Shown here one piece after another: positions 18,094 to 27,391 of a DNA stretch of 64,000 bases. The notes below the pieces were generated by a model. That model had not been told where the DNA came from. It searched no databases and saw only the letters and a list, made by a program, of their open reading frames with translations. The stretch comes from Phycisphaerales bacterium. Its GTDB lineage: Bacteria; Planctomycetota; Phycisphaerae; Phycisphaerales; UBA1924. How positions within the stretch are numbered: the stretch's first letter is position 1; each line of letters opens with the position of its first letter. The stretch is from contig CANHCQ010000001.1 in assembly GCA_947459215.1 (NCBI GenBank), positions 186,001-250,000 of the forward strand, read 5' to 3'. The position numbers and the translations under genes are program-made.

Positions 18094-18861
18094 TCAGCGG
18101 TCGCGACCTCGGATGCCCCATGCCGTGGTTTCGTAGGGGATGTAGTTCCAGTATGGCGCCCGACGCACGATTCGGCCCGGAAGCGGATGCTCAAGGGCCG
18201 CACTGCCATCCAACATGGCGCGCGATCCGGGTCGGACCGATTGGTAGAACATCAAGGTGATGTGGTCCGTTGTCGGCCCCGTGACTAATGGCCAGCCGTG
18301 CCAGACCGCGAGCTCGAACACACCGACCTTGGACGACGGGAACATCACGCCGGCTCGTTGCTGCACACGGGCACCAAGCGTCGGATTCCAGTTGTCACCC
18401 GTCACCGTGGGGCTGAGGTAGCCTGGGTCGATGTAAAACGAACTCGTCCACCAATAGTCGACGTCGGCGTCCACTCCCGTCGGATCGGCGCGCAGGTCTT
18501 GATTCGCCGGGCATCGCATAACCCGAGAGGAACGCGGCTGGCCGCACCACTCAAACCAGCGGGCCGTTTGCGTGATGTGCGACCCTTGATAGGTGTACGC
18601 GCTGCGTTTCTTTTCGTTTGAGAGCACTTCCTGACCGTCGCCAAGCCATGTCGGGAAGTAGTCCTTGAACGTGCCGCAATAGAGGTCGATCATCTGCATC
18701 GATGTGCGAGCGTTCGTAACGCACTGCAACTCCGTGGCCGTCAGGCGAACGGAGCGAAGACTCGGCACCGAAAGAGCCACCAAGCCGCCAACCAACAACA
18801 TCACAATCAACAGCTCCAAGAGCGTGAACGCGCTGCAAGATCGAGATTTTCTTGTGGACAT
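18094..18861 (-). CDS. Type II secretion/pilin-like pseudopilin
   Basis: The 255-aa product starts at the ATG at 18861, with AGAGG eight bases upstream. The N-terminus is a prepilin signal: a short basic leader (MSTRKSRSCSA), the FTLLELLIVM cleavage and methylation motif with Glu at +5, then a hydrophobic helix. The globular part has paired Cys and many Trp/Tyr. Planctomycetes carry many such G-type pseudopilins, most with unknown roles; this one is not next to other secretion genes. GC content is lower than in the flanks. The 5' region carries a run of 13 G residues on the coding strand. Confidence 0.85.
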   Translation of the reverse strand: MSTRKSRSCSAFTLLELLIVMLLVGGLVALSVPSLRSVRLTATELQCVTNARTSMQMIDLYCGTFKDYFPTWLGDGQEVLSNEKKRSAYTYQGSHITQTARWFEWCGQPRSSRVMRCPANQDLRADPTGVDADVDYWWTSSFYIDPGYLSPTVTGDNWNPTLGARVQQRAGVMFPSSKVGVFELAVWHGWPLVTGPTTDHITLMFYQSVRPGSRAMLDGSAALEHPLPGRIVRRAPYWNYIPYETTAWGIRGRDR

Positions 18862-18880
18862 TGGAAATACCTCTTGACAG

Positions 18881-18909
18881 CCCCCCCCCCCCCGGTAGTC
18901 TAGATTACC
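18881..18909. promoter_or_regulatory. C13/G13 tract and adjoining 16-bp palindrome in a divergent promoter region
   Basis: Thirteen C residues (18881-18893) abut GGTAGTCTAGATTACC (18894-18909), an imperfect palindrome with one mismatched pair. Both lie between the pseudopilin gene and the divergent secreted-protein gene. A homopolymer of this length is prone to slippage, so it could vary the leader or promoter spacing of the pseudopilin gene. The palindrome is a plausible operator. Confidence 0.5.
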
Positions 18910-18954
18910 GATCACAAGACGCTCTCACAAGGGCTCTTCGCAAAGGAGATGAAA

Positions 18955-19374
18955 ATGGCACAGATCGACTTTCGACGTCCGGCCTTCGGTCTCGTCGCGG
19001 CGATGGCGATGGCAAGCACGACGGCAACGATCGGGATCGCCCAGCCGGGCGGTGGTGAGTTGGATCCGTGTCGTTACGATGTGGCTTGGAGCCCGCTGCC
19101 TTGGACGTACTTCAGCCCGACACCGTGTTTCGGCTGCGAAATCTGGATCGAGTGTCGGATGGGCAGCGACGCGTGTATCGCGGGCCACGTCTACGACCGT
19201 TGCGGCGGTCCGGTGCCGGTGAGTTGGCCTTGTCGCACCTTTAACGGAGGCACATGTGTCGGTGGCGTCTGCGTAAGGGATGCGTCGACCGTACTTGACT
19301 CAATTCCTGCTCACCAAACGAGCTTCACTGTCTTCTTGGTTGTTGATGTTCGTTTCTGTGGCGGTTGGGAGTAA
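18955..19374 (+). CDS. Small Cys-rich exported protein of unknown function
   Basis: The 139-aa product starts at the ATG at 18955, six bases after a strong AAAGGAG; the ATG at 18949 is too close to it. A signal peptide (residues about 1-30, ending near IAQP) leads a short mature protein with about eleven Cys, many in C-x-x-C or close pairs (PCFGCEIWIEC, GTCVGGVCV). It is therefore probably disulfide-bonded outside the cytoplasm. I do not recognise the family. The next gene starts 3 bases after the stop, so the two form an operon. Confidence 0.7.
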   Translation: MAQIDFRRPAFGLVAAMAMASTTATIGIAQPGGGELDPCRYDVAWSPLPWTYFSPTPCFGCEIWIECRMGSDACIAGHVYDRCGGPVPVSWPCRTFNGGTCVGGVCVRDASTVLDSIPAHQTSFTVFLVVDVRFCGGWE

Positions 19375-19377
19375 CTT

Positions 19378-20487
19378 GTGCGAACGTCGCAAACATCGGT
19401 GTTCTGGGTCGCGCTGGCAGTAGCATGCGTGTGTTCGGCTTTGTCTAGTTCAGCGGTAACAATCTCGGGCGAACGCATCGTGAAAGACTGGGCAGCGGCA
19501 AACGCATCGCTAACCTGCCTGCGATTGACTTGGGTTTCCGAGGGTATGCGACTACCGGACATGGACGGGAAGCCTGGGCTTCGTTATCAGATGGAGCGCC
19601 TCGCCTATCGGTGGCCAGGAGCGATACGAGTCGATCTATTTGTCATGACCCTGGACGACGTCCACGCGCAGCCTCCGTTATTGGATGAAAAGGACTTTTC
19701 TAAGCCGACCACACGCACCGCCGTGACGCAGCCTTCACGCACGCGCGTAATGACATTCGGTGGCAGCGACGGTCTTGTTGCCTACGAAAAGCCATATAGC
19801 GGGAACGATGAGCTTCGGGGCGCGTTCCGGACACCATGGCTTGCGGCTCGTTGGGTCGGAGATCAGGTGGATCCCGGTGCGGTCGTCGTGAAGAGCGAGT
19901 CGAGCACGGAAGTCGTAGCAGTTCTTGGAAAAGAATTGCTGATCACATTGCGGTACGTACAGGGAGAATGGCGCTGCGAGAAAGCTCAGCTAGCGGCTTC
20001 CGAAGGAGCCCCGCTCTGGGAAGTCGACTTCTCCGATTTTCGAAAGGTCGACGGCGTTCGTGCCTTGCAGCCTTACTTGCGAGTTGAGCGCAGGAAGCTT
20101 CTCAAAATGCCGGGATCGTCCGGGGTGGTACAGGATTCAAAGGAATTCGGACCGGACCGCATGCACTTTGTGACCTCATTCAAGGTCGAAACCTCCATCG
20201 ACGATTCGACGTTCGTGCTGACTGAGGAAGAAGCAAAGGCAGAAACGGCCGCGGCTGACCGAAACGCTCGCGAGCGGATGACTACGTATGCCAAGCAGAT
20301 CGTCGAGACAAAAGCCAAGGCGGATGCCGCACGGATCGCCGCGGGCCTTGCTTCTGCGCCTCTCACTCAGCAACCGCAGTCCACTCCTGTTGCAGCGAAC
20401 CCGGCGGATCGAAAGTGGTACTTCCTTGGCGGGGGTCTCATTCTTGCTTGCGCGGTAGTCGTTGTTATCCGGCTGCGGCGAGCGTGA
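19378..20487 (+). CDS. Exported, C-terminally anchored protein of unknown function
   Basis: The 369-aa product has a GTG start and an N-terminal signal peptide (residues about 5-27). A beta-rich body follows, then an Ala/Lys-rich helical stretch (about 280-315). The end is a single membrane helix (YFLGGGLILACAVVVVIRL) and a short basic tail. This topology places the body outside the inner membrane. The N-terminal part (KDWAAANASLTCLRLTWVS) loosely resembles LolA-type lipoprotein carriers, but the match is too weak to name. It is coupled to the Cys-rich gene before it. GC content is visibly lower than in folE2 and radA on either side, which hints at transfer. Confidence 0.65.
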   Translation: MRTSQTSVFWVALAVACVCSALSSSAVTISGERIVKDWAAANASLTCLRLTWVSEGMRLPDMDGKPGLRYQMERLAYRWPGAIRVDLFVMTLDDVHAQPPLLDEKDFSKPTTRTAVTQPSRTRVMTFGGSDGLVAYEKPYSGNDELRGAFRTPWLAARWVGDQVDPGAVVVKSESSTEVVAVLGKELLITLRYVQGEWRCEKAQLAASEGAPLWEVDFSDFRKVDGVRALQPYLRVERRKLLKMPGSSGVVQDSKEFGPDRMHFVTSFKVETSIDDSTFVLTEEEAKAETAAADRNARERMTTYAKQIVETKAKADAARIAAGLASAPLTQQPQSTPVAANPADRKWYFLGGGLILACAVVVVIRLRRA

Positions 20488-20514
20488 TATTCGATTTGGT
20501 CGGCTGATCGCTCG

Positions 20515-21399
20515 TTACCGCTTATCCCTAGTAATCTGGGCGTACGCGTTATGGCTGTGGATCGACTCGAAGTTCTCGGAGTTGATCTGGTACCAGGTGA
20601 TGCGATTGTCGTTGTTGAGGCCGACGGCGAGGTCGCGGACGATGTCCTCGACGAACTTGGGGTTGTCGTAGGCCTGCTCGGTGACGAACTTTTCGTCGGG
20701 GCGCTTGAGCACGGCGTAGACGGGCGCGCTGGCCGCGGTCTCGAGGTGCGTCACCACGTCCTCGATCCAGAGTGCGGGCTTGCCTTTGCTGGTGCTTGCC
20801 TGGAAGCGGACCTTGGCTTCGATCTCGCAGCGCTGGTTGTGGGCGCCGTACTCGCTGATCTCCTTCGAGCACGGGCAGAGGCTGGTCGCCGGGGCGGCGA
20901 CGCCCATCACGAAGTCATCCACGTGATTGGCGCGGCACTCGAAGGTCACCTTGTAGTTCATCAGGCCGGGCTGCTTGGAGACGGGCGCGAGCTTCTTGAT
21001 GAAGTAGGTGAAGCTGGCCTCGAAGTGGGCTTCCTCGGCGTCGAGGCGCTTGCAGATGGCGCGGGTGAGTTCGGGGATGCGGTCGGGCGTGATGGGTTCG
21101 CTGGTGTGGTCGTTGAGGACCTCGAGGAACCGGCTCATGTGCGTGCCCTTCTTGTAGTGGGGCAGGGCGACGTACATGTTGATGGTGGCGACGGTGGTCT
21201 GCTCGCCGCCGTCGGGGGTGCGGAGGCGGATCGGATAAACGACGTCCTTGACGCCGACGCGGTCGATCGCGACGTTGCGCTGGTCCTGCGAGGACTGCAC
21301 GTCGATCATCGCCTCGCGGCGGACCGATTCCTTGGCGGGGTGGGCCGGCTGCGATGCGTGGTGCGATGAGTCGGGCGAGGATGAGCGAGAAGTAGCCAT
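20515..21399 (-). CDS. folE2: GTP cyclohydrolase FolE2 (type IB)
   Basis: The 294-aa product makes dihydroneopterin triphosphate from GTP, the first step of folate (and queuosine-type) synthesis. It matches the FolE2/COG1469 family: DVQSSQDQRNVAIDRVGVK near the start, the catalytic Cys in SLCPCSKEISEYGAHNQR, and a family-typical C-terminus ending VGLNNDNRITWYQINSEN. FolE2 can use metals other than zinc and replaces the zinc enzyme FolE during zinc shortage in several bacteria. No folE is in the window. I chose the ATG at 21399; an ATG at 21417 is also possible. Neither has a clear Shine-Dalgarno. Confidence 0.93.
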   Translation of the reverse strand: MATSRSSSPDSSHHASQPAHPAKESVRREAMIDVQSSQDQRNVAIDRVGVKDVVYPIRLRTPDGGEQTTVATINMYVALPHYKKGTHMSRFLEVLNDHTSEPITPDRIPELTRAICKRLDAEEAHFEASFTYFIKKLAPVSKQPGLMNYKVTFECRANHVDDFVMGVAAPATSLCPCSKEISEYGAHNQRCEIEAKVRFQASTSKGKPALWIEDVVTHLETAASAPVYAVLKRPDEKFVTEQAYDNPKFVEDIVRDLAVGLNNDNRITWYQINSENFESIHSHNAYAQITRDKR

Positions 21400-21587
21400 C
21401 GTGGGAAGGTCGAGCATGTTCGCGGGTTGGAGAGGGGCGGACTTTAGGATTCCGCCCGGGCCGGGACGTTTCGGGTTGTGGTCGGCACTGGTGATTTCGC
21501 CGCACTGTCCGAGGCGGATTCGCTCCAAACGCAGCCGCGATCCACAGGGATACGGGCATCATTCCCCGATGCCCGATGTATTCCCCT

Positions 21588-21629
21588 AGTGCCCAGTGCC
21601 CAGTGCCCAGTGCCCAGTGCCCAGTGCCT
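21588..21629. repeat. AGTGCCC tandem repeat, six copies
   Basis: Five perfect 7-bp units and one with a final T are stacked in the 242-bp gap between folE2 and the MacB-like permease. This is a simple-sequence array with no spacers, so it is not a CRISPR. Confidence 0.95.
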
Positions 21630-21641
21630 CGTGGCTCCCGC

Positions 21642-22979
21642 TCAATCATGCCGCAGGGCGACGATGGGATCCTGTGCCGCGGCGCGCCGGGCGGGGTAGA
21701 TCCCGAAGATCAGCCCGACCGCGACCGCGACGCTGAAGGCGAGGATGACGGAGCCGAGGGTGACGTGGGTCGGCAGGCTGACTGACTGGCTGAAGTACTG
21801 GCCGACGAAGGGTGCGTTGGGCAGTTTGGGCGCGATCCATTGGATGAACCATGACGAACCCACGCCCAGTGCGACGCCGATGAGGCCGCCGCCGGTGGAG
21901 AGGACGCTGGTCTCGACGAGGAACTGATTGAGGATGGCCGAGCGTGTCGCGCCGAGCGCGCGGCGGATGCCGATCTCGCGGGTGCGTTCGGTGACGGTGG
22001 CGAGCATGATGTTCATGATGCCGATGCCGCCGACGAGGAGCGAGATGCCGGCGATGAAGCCGAGCACGAGGTTCCAGGTGAGCTGGCTCTTGCGGGCGTT
22101 CTCCAAGAGCTCGTAGGGCACGATCATCGTCACGTCGATCTCATTGCTGCGGCGTGAATCGATGATCCGCTTCAGGCGTTTCGCGTCGGGGAGCACGCGC
22201 TCGCGGTCGGGGCAGGCGATGTAGATCTCGCTGATCTCGACCTGGCTGTTCTGGAAGTTGCCGCTGCTGCCGCGGAAGACCATGTCGCCCATGACGGCGC
22301 GGGCGGTGGTGATGGGGACGTGGACATCGAGGTTGAGGTCGCGGCCGACGAGGGCGGCACCGGCGCCGCCGGCGAGTCCGATCGGGGCGAGGACGCCGAT
22401 GATGGTGAAGGCCTTGGCGTCGATGCGGATGGTGGCGCCGAGGGGGTCATCGAACTTGAAGAACTCCCGCGCCACCTCGTTGCCGATGACGCAGACCATG
22501 GCCTGCTGTTCCATGTCGGCGTTGGTGAGATACCGCCCGCGGGCGACGTTGAGCTTGGCGACGTTCTGGAACTCCGGCGTTGTGCCCACCGCCTGGCTGG
22601 TGCGCGACAACGCCTCGCGGGACATCTTGCTGCCGACTTCCTTCAGAGGGACGATCGCCTCGGCATCCGGGAAGTTCTCCTTGATCACTTCCAGGTCGGT
22701 CCGCAACAGTCCATAACGGCTGATCCAGCCCGAGCCGCCCTTCTTGTTGTTCTGGTTGGCCTGGCTCTCGGCGGGCTTCTGGGAGCGGAGGATGATGTTC
22801 TTGGCGCCGAGCTGCTCGATCTGGCGCAGGGCTTCCTGCTTCGAGCCCTCGCCGAGGCTGACCATCGCGATCACGGCGGCGACGCCGAGGATGATGCCCA
22901 GGGCGGTCAGGAACGACCGCAGCAGGTGCAGGCGCAGGTTGCTGAGGCCCAGTCGGATGGTTTCAAGAAGGAAGATCAC
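21642..22979 (-). CDS. MacB-like ABC transporter permease
   Basis: The 445-aa product has a GTG start at 22979. It has the four-helix FtsX/MacB layout: one N-terminal span (LRSFLTALGIILGVAAVIA), a MacB-PCD periplasmic domain of about 230 residues, and three C-terminal spans with the family motif TERTREIGIRRALGAT. It would work with a LolD/MacB-type ATPase in export or in mechanotransmission across the envelope, moving no substrate through the membrane itself. No ATPase gene is adjacent; the one at 33659 is paired with a different permease. A GKNIIL-type segment (LGAKNIILRSQKP) is also typical of the family. Confidence 0.88.
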   Translation of the reverse strand: MIFLLETIRLGLSNLRLHLLRSFLTALGIILGVAAVIAMVSLGEGSKQEALRQIEQLGAKNIILRSQKPAESQANQNNKKGGSGWISRYGLLRTDLEVIKENFPDAEAIVPLKEVGSKMSREALSRTSQAVGTTPEFQNVAKLNVARGRYLTNADMEQQAMVCVIGNEVAREFFKFDDPLGATIRIDAKAFTIIGVLAPIGLAGGAGAALVGRDLNLDVHVPITTARAVMGDMVFRGSSGNFQNSQVEISEIYIACPDRERVLPDAKRLKRIIDSRRSNEIDVTMIVPYELLENARKSQLTWNLVLGFIAGISLLVGGIGIMNIMLATVTERTREIGIRRALGATRSAILNQFLVETSVLSTGGGLIGVALGVGSSWFIQWIAPKLPNAPFVGQYFSQSVSLPTHVTLGSVILAFSVAVAVGLIFGIYPARRAAAQDPIVALRHD

Positions 22980-23113
22980 AGGAGCATGGTATCGAGTGGG
23001 GGAGAACCGACAGGCTGATAGTGGATTGGGCTGGTCTGGTTGCGTCGGCTGGTCGATAGAAGACCCGACCAGAAGCCGGGAACCGTCCCGGCGGGTCGTC
23101 CGGATCGATCCAC

Positions 23114-23485
23114 GTGCACGCCGACTCTTCCAACCCCCGGCCCGGCAATACGCACACGGCGTTGCCGCGTGTCGATGTCCGCGAGGAGCGAGAGACGCCC
23201 CGTGGGTGGTCGTATCGCGTTCTGGTGCGTCAGGGGCAGCAGAGCCCGACCGAGCACCGCGTGTCGCTCAGCTGGGTCGATCATCAGCACTACTGCGGCG
23301 GCACCCTGCCCCCCAGCAGCACCGTTGAGCAAGTCGTGAACGCGCTGGTGGAAGCCATCGATCGCCACGCGCTCGCGAGCACGCTGCCGGCCGAGTTTGG
23401 GAGCGCTTTGCCCACACGTTTCGATGTGTCGCTCGCGCGGCGGATGGTGCCGGGGCTGGATGCGACGCTGCGCAAGGCATCCTGA
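23114..23485 (+). CDS. Conserved-looking small protein of unknown function
   Basis: The 123-aa product has a GTG start at 23114 and no clear Shine-Dalgarno. It has no signal peptide or membrane segment. The middle reads like a structured domain (SYRVLVRQGQQ, then HRVSLSWVDHQHYCGG) followed by two amphipathic helices (VEQVVNALVEAI; VSLARRMVPGLDATLRK). I do not recognise it. It is divergent from the MacB-like gene and followed by a repeat-filled gap. Confidence 0.6.
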   Translation: MHADSSNPRPGNTHTALPRVDVREERETPRGWSYRVLVRQGQQSPTEHRVSLSWVDHQHYCGGTLPPSSTVEQVVNALVEAIDRHALASTLPAEFGSALPTRFDVSLARRMVPGLDATLRKAS

Positions 23486-23855
23486 AAATCACAATGCGGC
23501 TCCACGCCGCGGCTCCCGGCTTCAAGAAGCGGGGGGTGGTTGAGCGCGGCGAGACCGGGGAGGGGTTTTGACGTTCGGGTGCGGTTGCGTCTAGGGACCC
23601 GCGTTCCCCTCACCTGGCTCAACGCTTCGCGTCGAGCCGTCCTCTCCCCGCTTGCGGGGAGAGGAGGCGCGGTCGCTGCGTTCGGGACGAGGACGTGACC
23701 TCGGGCAAGGGGGAAGGGCCTCACGCCGAGACGCCGAGGCTGTTGAGTCGTCGACGAAGCCTTGGATCTCCCGTCGGAACCGCGGGCTTCAACCACGCTC
23801 TATCGCGGATGATGCTCCGGCCGACCTGAGGCTTCGTCGCCAAGGAAGAAGGACA
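23486..23855. repeat. Intergenic repeat cluster before uvrA's 3' end
   Basis: These 370 bp hold no convincing gene. At 23529-23567 lies an inverted-orientation copy of the GC-rich repeat also seen at 6935 and 51451. At 23641-23664 is a perfect palindrome CCTCTCCCCG-CTTG-CGGGGAGAGG. Short C/T- and G/A-rich segments around them look like further degenerate repeats. Confidence 0.7.
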
Positions 23856-26800
23856 TCACTTCGGTTTCACCATCGGCCCGAGATATGCCCCCGTGAAGCT
23901 GCCCTTGCTCTCGGCCACGGTCTCGGGCGTGCCTTGGGCCACGATGGTGCCGCCGTTGCTGCCGCCTTCGGGGCCGAGGTCGATGATCCAGTCGGCGCAC
24001 TTGATGACGTCGAGGTTGTGCTCGATCACCACGAGCGTGTGGCCGGCGTCGGCGAGGCGGTCGAAGACGTGGACGAGCTTGCGGATGTCTTCGAAGTGGA
24101 GGCCGGTGGTGGGTTCGTCGAGGACGTAGAGGGTCTTGCCGTAGGGGTTGGCGGCACGCTGGCGCATGGCTTCGAAGCGCTCGGCCCACTTGCTGGACTT
24201 CTTGGCGTCCTTGCCGCCCTTCTTGTTCTTGGCGGGGCCTGCGGCGTCGGCGAATTCGTCCAGCGCGTCGCCGGCTTCGGTGTCCTCGTCCGGCGGCGGT
24301 GCCGCGCTGCCGGCCTTGAGGAGTTCCACCTGTTCCAGAGCGCCGAAGGTTTTGCCGAGCTCGGTAGCGAGCTTGATGCGCTGGGCCTCGCCGCCGGAGA
24401 GCTGGGTGCTTGGCTGGCCCAGCGTGAGGTAGTCGAGGCCGACGTCGTGGAGGCACTTGAGGAAGCGGAGGATCTTGGGGTGGTTCTCGAAGAACCCGAG
24501 CGACTGCTCGATGGTCATGTCGAGCACGTCGGCGATGGATTTATTGCGGTAGAGGATCTCCAGAGTCTCGCGGTTGTAGCGCTTGCCGCGGCAGACTTCG
24601 CATTCGACGAAGACGTCGGGGAGGAAGTGCATCTCGATTTTTTTGAGGCCCTGGCCTTCGCAGGCCTCGCAGCGCCCGCCGCCGGCTTCGGCTCGGACGT
24701 TGAAGGAGAAGCGTCCGGGCTTGTAGCCGCGGACCTTGGCTTCCTTGGTGGCGACGAAGACCTTGCGAATGTCGTCGAAGATGCCGACGTAGGTGGCGGG
24801 GTTGGAGCGGGGGGTGCGACCGATGGGGGACTGATCGACCTCGATGACGCGGTCGAGGGTCTTGGGCCACTTGAACGACCCGTGCGTTCCCGGCTTCTCG
24901 CGCGTGCCGACGAGTTGGTTCTTGGCCGCGGTGAGCAGGATGTCGTTGACGAGCGTGGACTTGCCGCTGCCGCTGACGCCGGTGACGCAGACGAGTCCGC
25001 CGGTGGGGATGGCGACGTCGATTTTCTTGAGGTTGTTGTGGGCTGCGCCTTTCACGACGATGGCGTTCTTCTGGTCCATCGGGCGGCGTTTGGCGGGGAC
25101 CTCGATTCGCTTCTTGCCGGAGAGGTAGAGGCCGGTTTGCGACTCGGGCACTTTGCAGATGTCGGCGACGGTGCCCTGGGCCACGATGCGCCCGCCGTGG
25201 ACGCCGGGGCCGGGGCCGACGTCGAGCACGTAATCCGCGGCACGGATCATGTCTTCATCGTGCTCGACGACGAGGACGGTGTTGCCGATGTCGGCGAGGT
25301 GGCGGAGGGTTTTGATGAGGCGGTCGTTGTCGCGCTGGTGGAGGCCGATGGTGGGTTCGTCGAGGACGTAGCAGGCGCCGACGAGGCCGCTGCCGACCTG
25401 GGTGGCGAGGCGGATGCGCTGGGCCTCGCCGCCGGAGAGGGTGGCGGTCTTGCGGTCGAGCGAGAGGTACTCGAGGCCGACGCCGGTGAGGAAGCGGAGG
25501 CGGTTGTTGATCTCCTTGAGGATCGGCTCGGCGATGACGATCTGTTCTTTGGTGAGCTGCAGGCCCTCGATGTAGGCGATGGCATCGAGGATGTTGAGGC
25601 GGGAGAGCTCGGCGATGTTGAGAAAGCAAAGAGACGGAGAGACGGAGTTCCGAAGAGACGAAGTGGACGAGCCGGACCCTTCAGCCTTCGTCTCTTCGTC
25701 TCTTCGTCTCTTTGTCTCTTCCTGCCGCGGGCGTCCGATGACCGAGTCTGAATAAACGCCCGGCGTGTAGGCGCGATGCGTGCTCTTCATCAGCACGTGC
25801 AGGGCCTCGATGCGGAGGCGGTCGCTGCAGCACTCCGGGCAGGGCGTGTTGGACATGAACTGCCCGAGCCATTCCTTGACGGTGGGGTTGTCGGTCTTCT
25901 TCCACCAGTCGTTGAGTTCGGGCAGCACGCCCTGCCACTGGAAGCGGCCGAGCGCGGCCTTGGCGGCGGCTTTCTGCTCGGGCGTGGGGCCGTGCATGAG
26001 GAGCTTGCGCTGCGCAGGACTGAACGTCGAGATCGGGGCGTCGTACGAGACGCCGAACGCCTTGCAGAACTTCTTCAGGCCGCGCTGGAACCACGCCCGC
26101 ACGGCCATGTTCTTGGCGTACGCCTCGATGGCGCCCTGACTGAGAGCTTTCTGGTCGTTGGGGAGCACCAAGTGCTCGTCGAGCTCCAGCAGCGTTCCGA
26201 GGCCGGAGCAGGTCTTGCACGCGCCTTGGGGCGAGTTGAACGAGAAGAGGCGCGGCTCGAGTTCTTCGAGCGCGACCTCGGGATGATCGGGGTCAGAGAA
26301 GCGGGTCGAGTACGTCACATCGCGCCAGCCGCCGGGGGCCGTCGCGTCCTCGAACGAGACGGTGAGCGAGCCTTCGGCGAGGCGCAGGGCCGCCTCGATC
26401 GATTCTGCCAGACGTTGGCGCGAGTCGGGCGCGATGCCGATGCGATCGATGACGGCGTCGATGGAGTGCTTCTCGAAGCGGCCGAGCTTCAGGGGATTCT
26501 CGTTGGGGTCTTTCAGCACTTCGCGGAGATCGACGAGCGTGCCGTTCACGCGGGCGCGGGTCCAGCCTTGCTTGACGAGATCTTCGAGGACGTCGCGGTG
26601 GAAGCCCTTCTTGCCGCGGACGACGGGGGCGAGGATCATGGCGCGGGAGGAGATCCCAGAGGCTGGGGCCTCTGGGCTTTGGGGCGTGGCGCGGTCAAGT
26701 ACCGCATCGACGATCTGGGTGCTGCCCATCGCGCTGATGACGCGACCGGAGCGCTCGAGCACTGCGCCGTCCTTCTTCGTCTTGGTCGGCGCCCAGGAGT

Positions 26801-27350
26801 GGGGGGTGCCGCAGCGAGCGAAGAGCAAGCGGAGATAGTCGTAGATCTCGGTTGTCGTCGCCACCGTCGAGCGGGGGTTGCTGCTCGCGCTGCGTTGCTC
26901 GATCGCGATGGTGGGGGGGACGCCCTCGACCTCGTCGACGTCGGGCTTCTTGAGCTGTTCGAGGAACTGGCGGGCGTACGCGGAGAGGGACTCCATGTAC
27001 TTGCGCTGGCCCTCGGCGAAGATGGTGTCGAAGGCGAGGCTGCTCTTGCCGCTGCCGGAGAGACCGGTGATCACCACGAGCTGGTCGCGCGGGATGGTGA
27101 CGTCGATGTTCTTGAGGTTGTGCTCGCGGGCGCCGCGGACGTGGATGACGCGAGCCTCGTACGCCGATTTGGGCGCCTTGGAAGGCTTGCCCGCCTCGCG
27201 TGTGCTGGCGTCTCGAACGGCGCGCACCTCGACAGACAAACCTTCACCTCGATCCGAGGCCCCGCTCTTCGCGGTCGTCGCGGTCGGCACGCTCGACTCC
27301 TCTCTCGCTTGACCTTCCGGTCGGGATTCCTTCTTCGAACGCTGGCTCAC
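23856..27350 (-). CDS. uvrA: Excinuclease ABC subunit UvrA
   Basis: The 1164-aa product starts at the GTG at 27350, eight bases after GGGAG. Both ABC modules are complete: Walker [10 protein letters not shown] (about 96) and GVSGSGKST (about 793), and two LSGGEAQR signatures. The second zinc finger is intact (CEAC, CEVC); the first has CKTC and CPEC. UvrA finds helix-distorting DNA damage and loads UvrB. The protein is some 200 residues longer than usual. The excess includes a variable N-terminus (about 1-75), two palindrome-encoded insertions (about 225-232 and 544-577), and an acidic/Lys-rich insertion (about 1004-1057) between the second signature and its Walker B. None removes a catalytic motif. 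Confidence 0.95.
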   Translation of the reverse strand: MSQRSKKESRPEGQAREESSVPTATTAKSGASDRGEGLSVEVRAVRDASTREAGKPSKAPKSAYEARVIHVRGAREHNLKNIDVTIPRDQLVVITGLSGSGKSSLAFDTIFAEGQRKYMESLSAYARQFLEQLKKPDVDEVEGVPPTIAIEQRSASSNPRSTVATTTEIYDYLRLLFARCGTPHSWAPTKTKKDGAVLERSGRVISAMGSTQIVDAVLDRATPQSPEAPASGISSRAMILAPVVRGKKGFHRDVLEDLVKQGWTRARVNGTLVDLREVLKDPNENPLKLGRFEKHSIDAVIDRIGIAPDSRQRLAESIEAALRLAEGSLTVSFEDATAPGGWRDVTYSTRFSDPDHPEVALEELEPRLFSFNSPQGACKTCSGLGTLLELDEHLVLPNDQKALSQGAIEAYAKNMAVRAWFQRGLKKFCKAFGVSYDAPISTFSPAQRKLLMHGPTPEQKAAAKAALGRFQWQGVLPELNDWWKKTDNPTVKEWLGQFMSNTPCPECCSDRLRIEALHVLMKSTHRAYTPGVYSDSVIGRPRQEETKRRRDEETKAEGSGSSTSSLRNSVSPSLCFLNIAELSRLNILDAIAYIEGLQLTKEQIVIAEPILKEINNRLRFLTGVGLEYLSLDRKTATLSGGEAQRIRLATQVGSGLVGACYVLDEPTIGLHQRDNDRLIKTLRHLADIGNTVLVVEHDEDMIRAADYVLDVGPGPGVHGGRIVAQGTVADICKVPESQTGLYLSGKKRIEVPAKRRPMDQKNAIVVKGAAHNNLKKIDVAIPTGGLVCVTGVSGSGKSTLVNDILLTAAKNQLVGTREKPGTHGSFKWPKTLDRVIEVDQSPIGRTPRSNPATYVGIFDDIRKVFVATKEAKVRGYKPGRFSFNVRAEAGGGRCEACEGQGLKKIEMHFLPDVFVECEVCRGKRYNRETLEILYRNKSIADVLDMTIEQSLGFFENHPKILRFLKCLHDVGLDYLTLGQPSTQLSGGEAQRIKLATELGKTFGALEQVELLKAGSAAPPPDEDTEAGDALDEFADAAGPAKNKKGGKDAKKSSKWAERFEAMRQRAANPYGKTLYVLDEPTTGLHFEDIRKLVHVFDRLADAGHTLVVIEHNLDVIKCADWIIDLGPEGGSNGGTIVAQGTPETVAESKGSFTGAYLGPMVKPK
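25626..25721. repeat. In-frame palindromic element inside uvrA (family A)
   Basis: Left arm GAGACGGAGAGACGGAG (25631-25647) pairs with the CTCTTCGTCTCTTCGTCTC-type right arm (25692-25721). The element is translated in uvrA's frame as [17 protein letters not shown] and then [10 protein letters not shown]. It falls between the zinc-finger region and the helices before LSGGEAQR, where other UvrA proteins have no such segment. Relatives lie in uvrB and an ABC permease. Confidence 0.85.
26655..26676. repeat. Short perfect palindrome inside uvrA
   Basis: CCCAGAGGC (26655-26663) and GCCTCTGGG (26668-26676) flank TGGG. It is translated as part of [12 protein letters not shown], a low-complexity stretch with no counterpart in typical UvrA, so it too looks like an inserted repeat. 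Confidence 0.75.
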
Positions 27351-27391
27351 GCTGGTCGCTCCCGCGGCCAGTGTAGCGGCACGCAAGCGGC

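Noticed and set aside
21588..21629. Possible CRISPR-like array
   Set aside because: Units are 7 bp with no spacers; it is a simple tandem repeat.
23652..25751. 699-aa plus-strand ORF
   Set aside because: Antisense to uvrA; long runs of Asp, Val, Gly and Ala typical of shadow frames.
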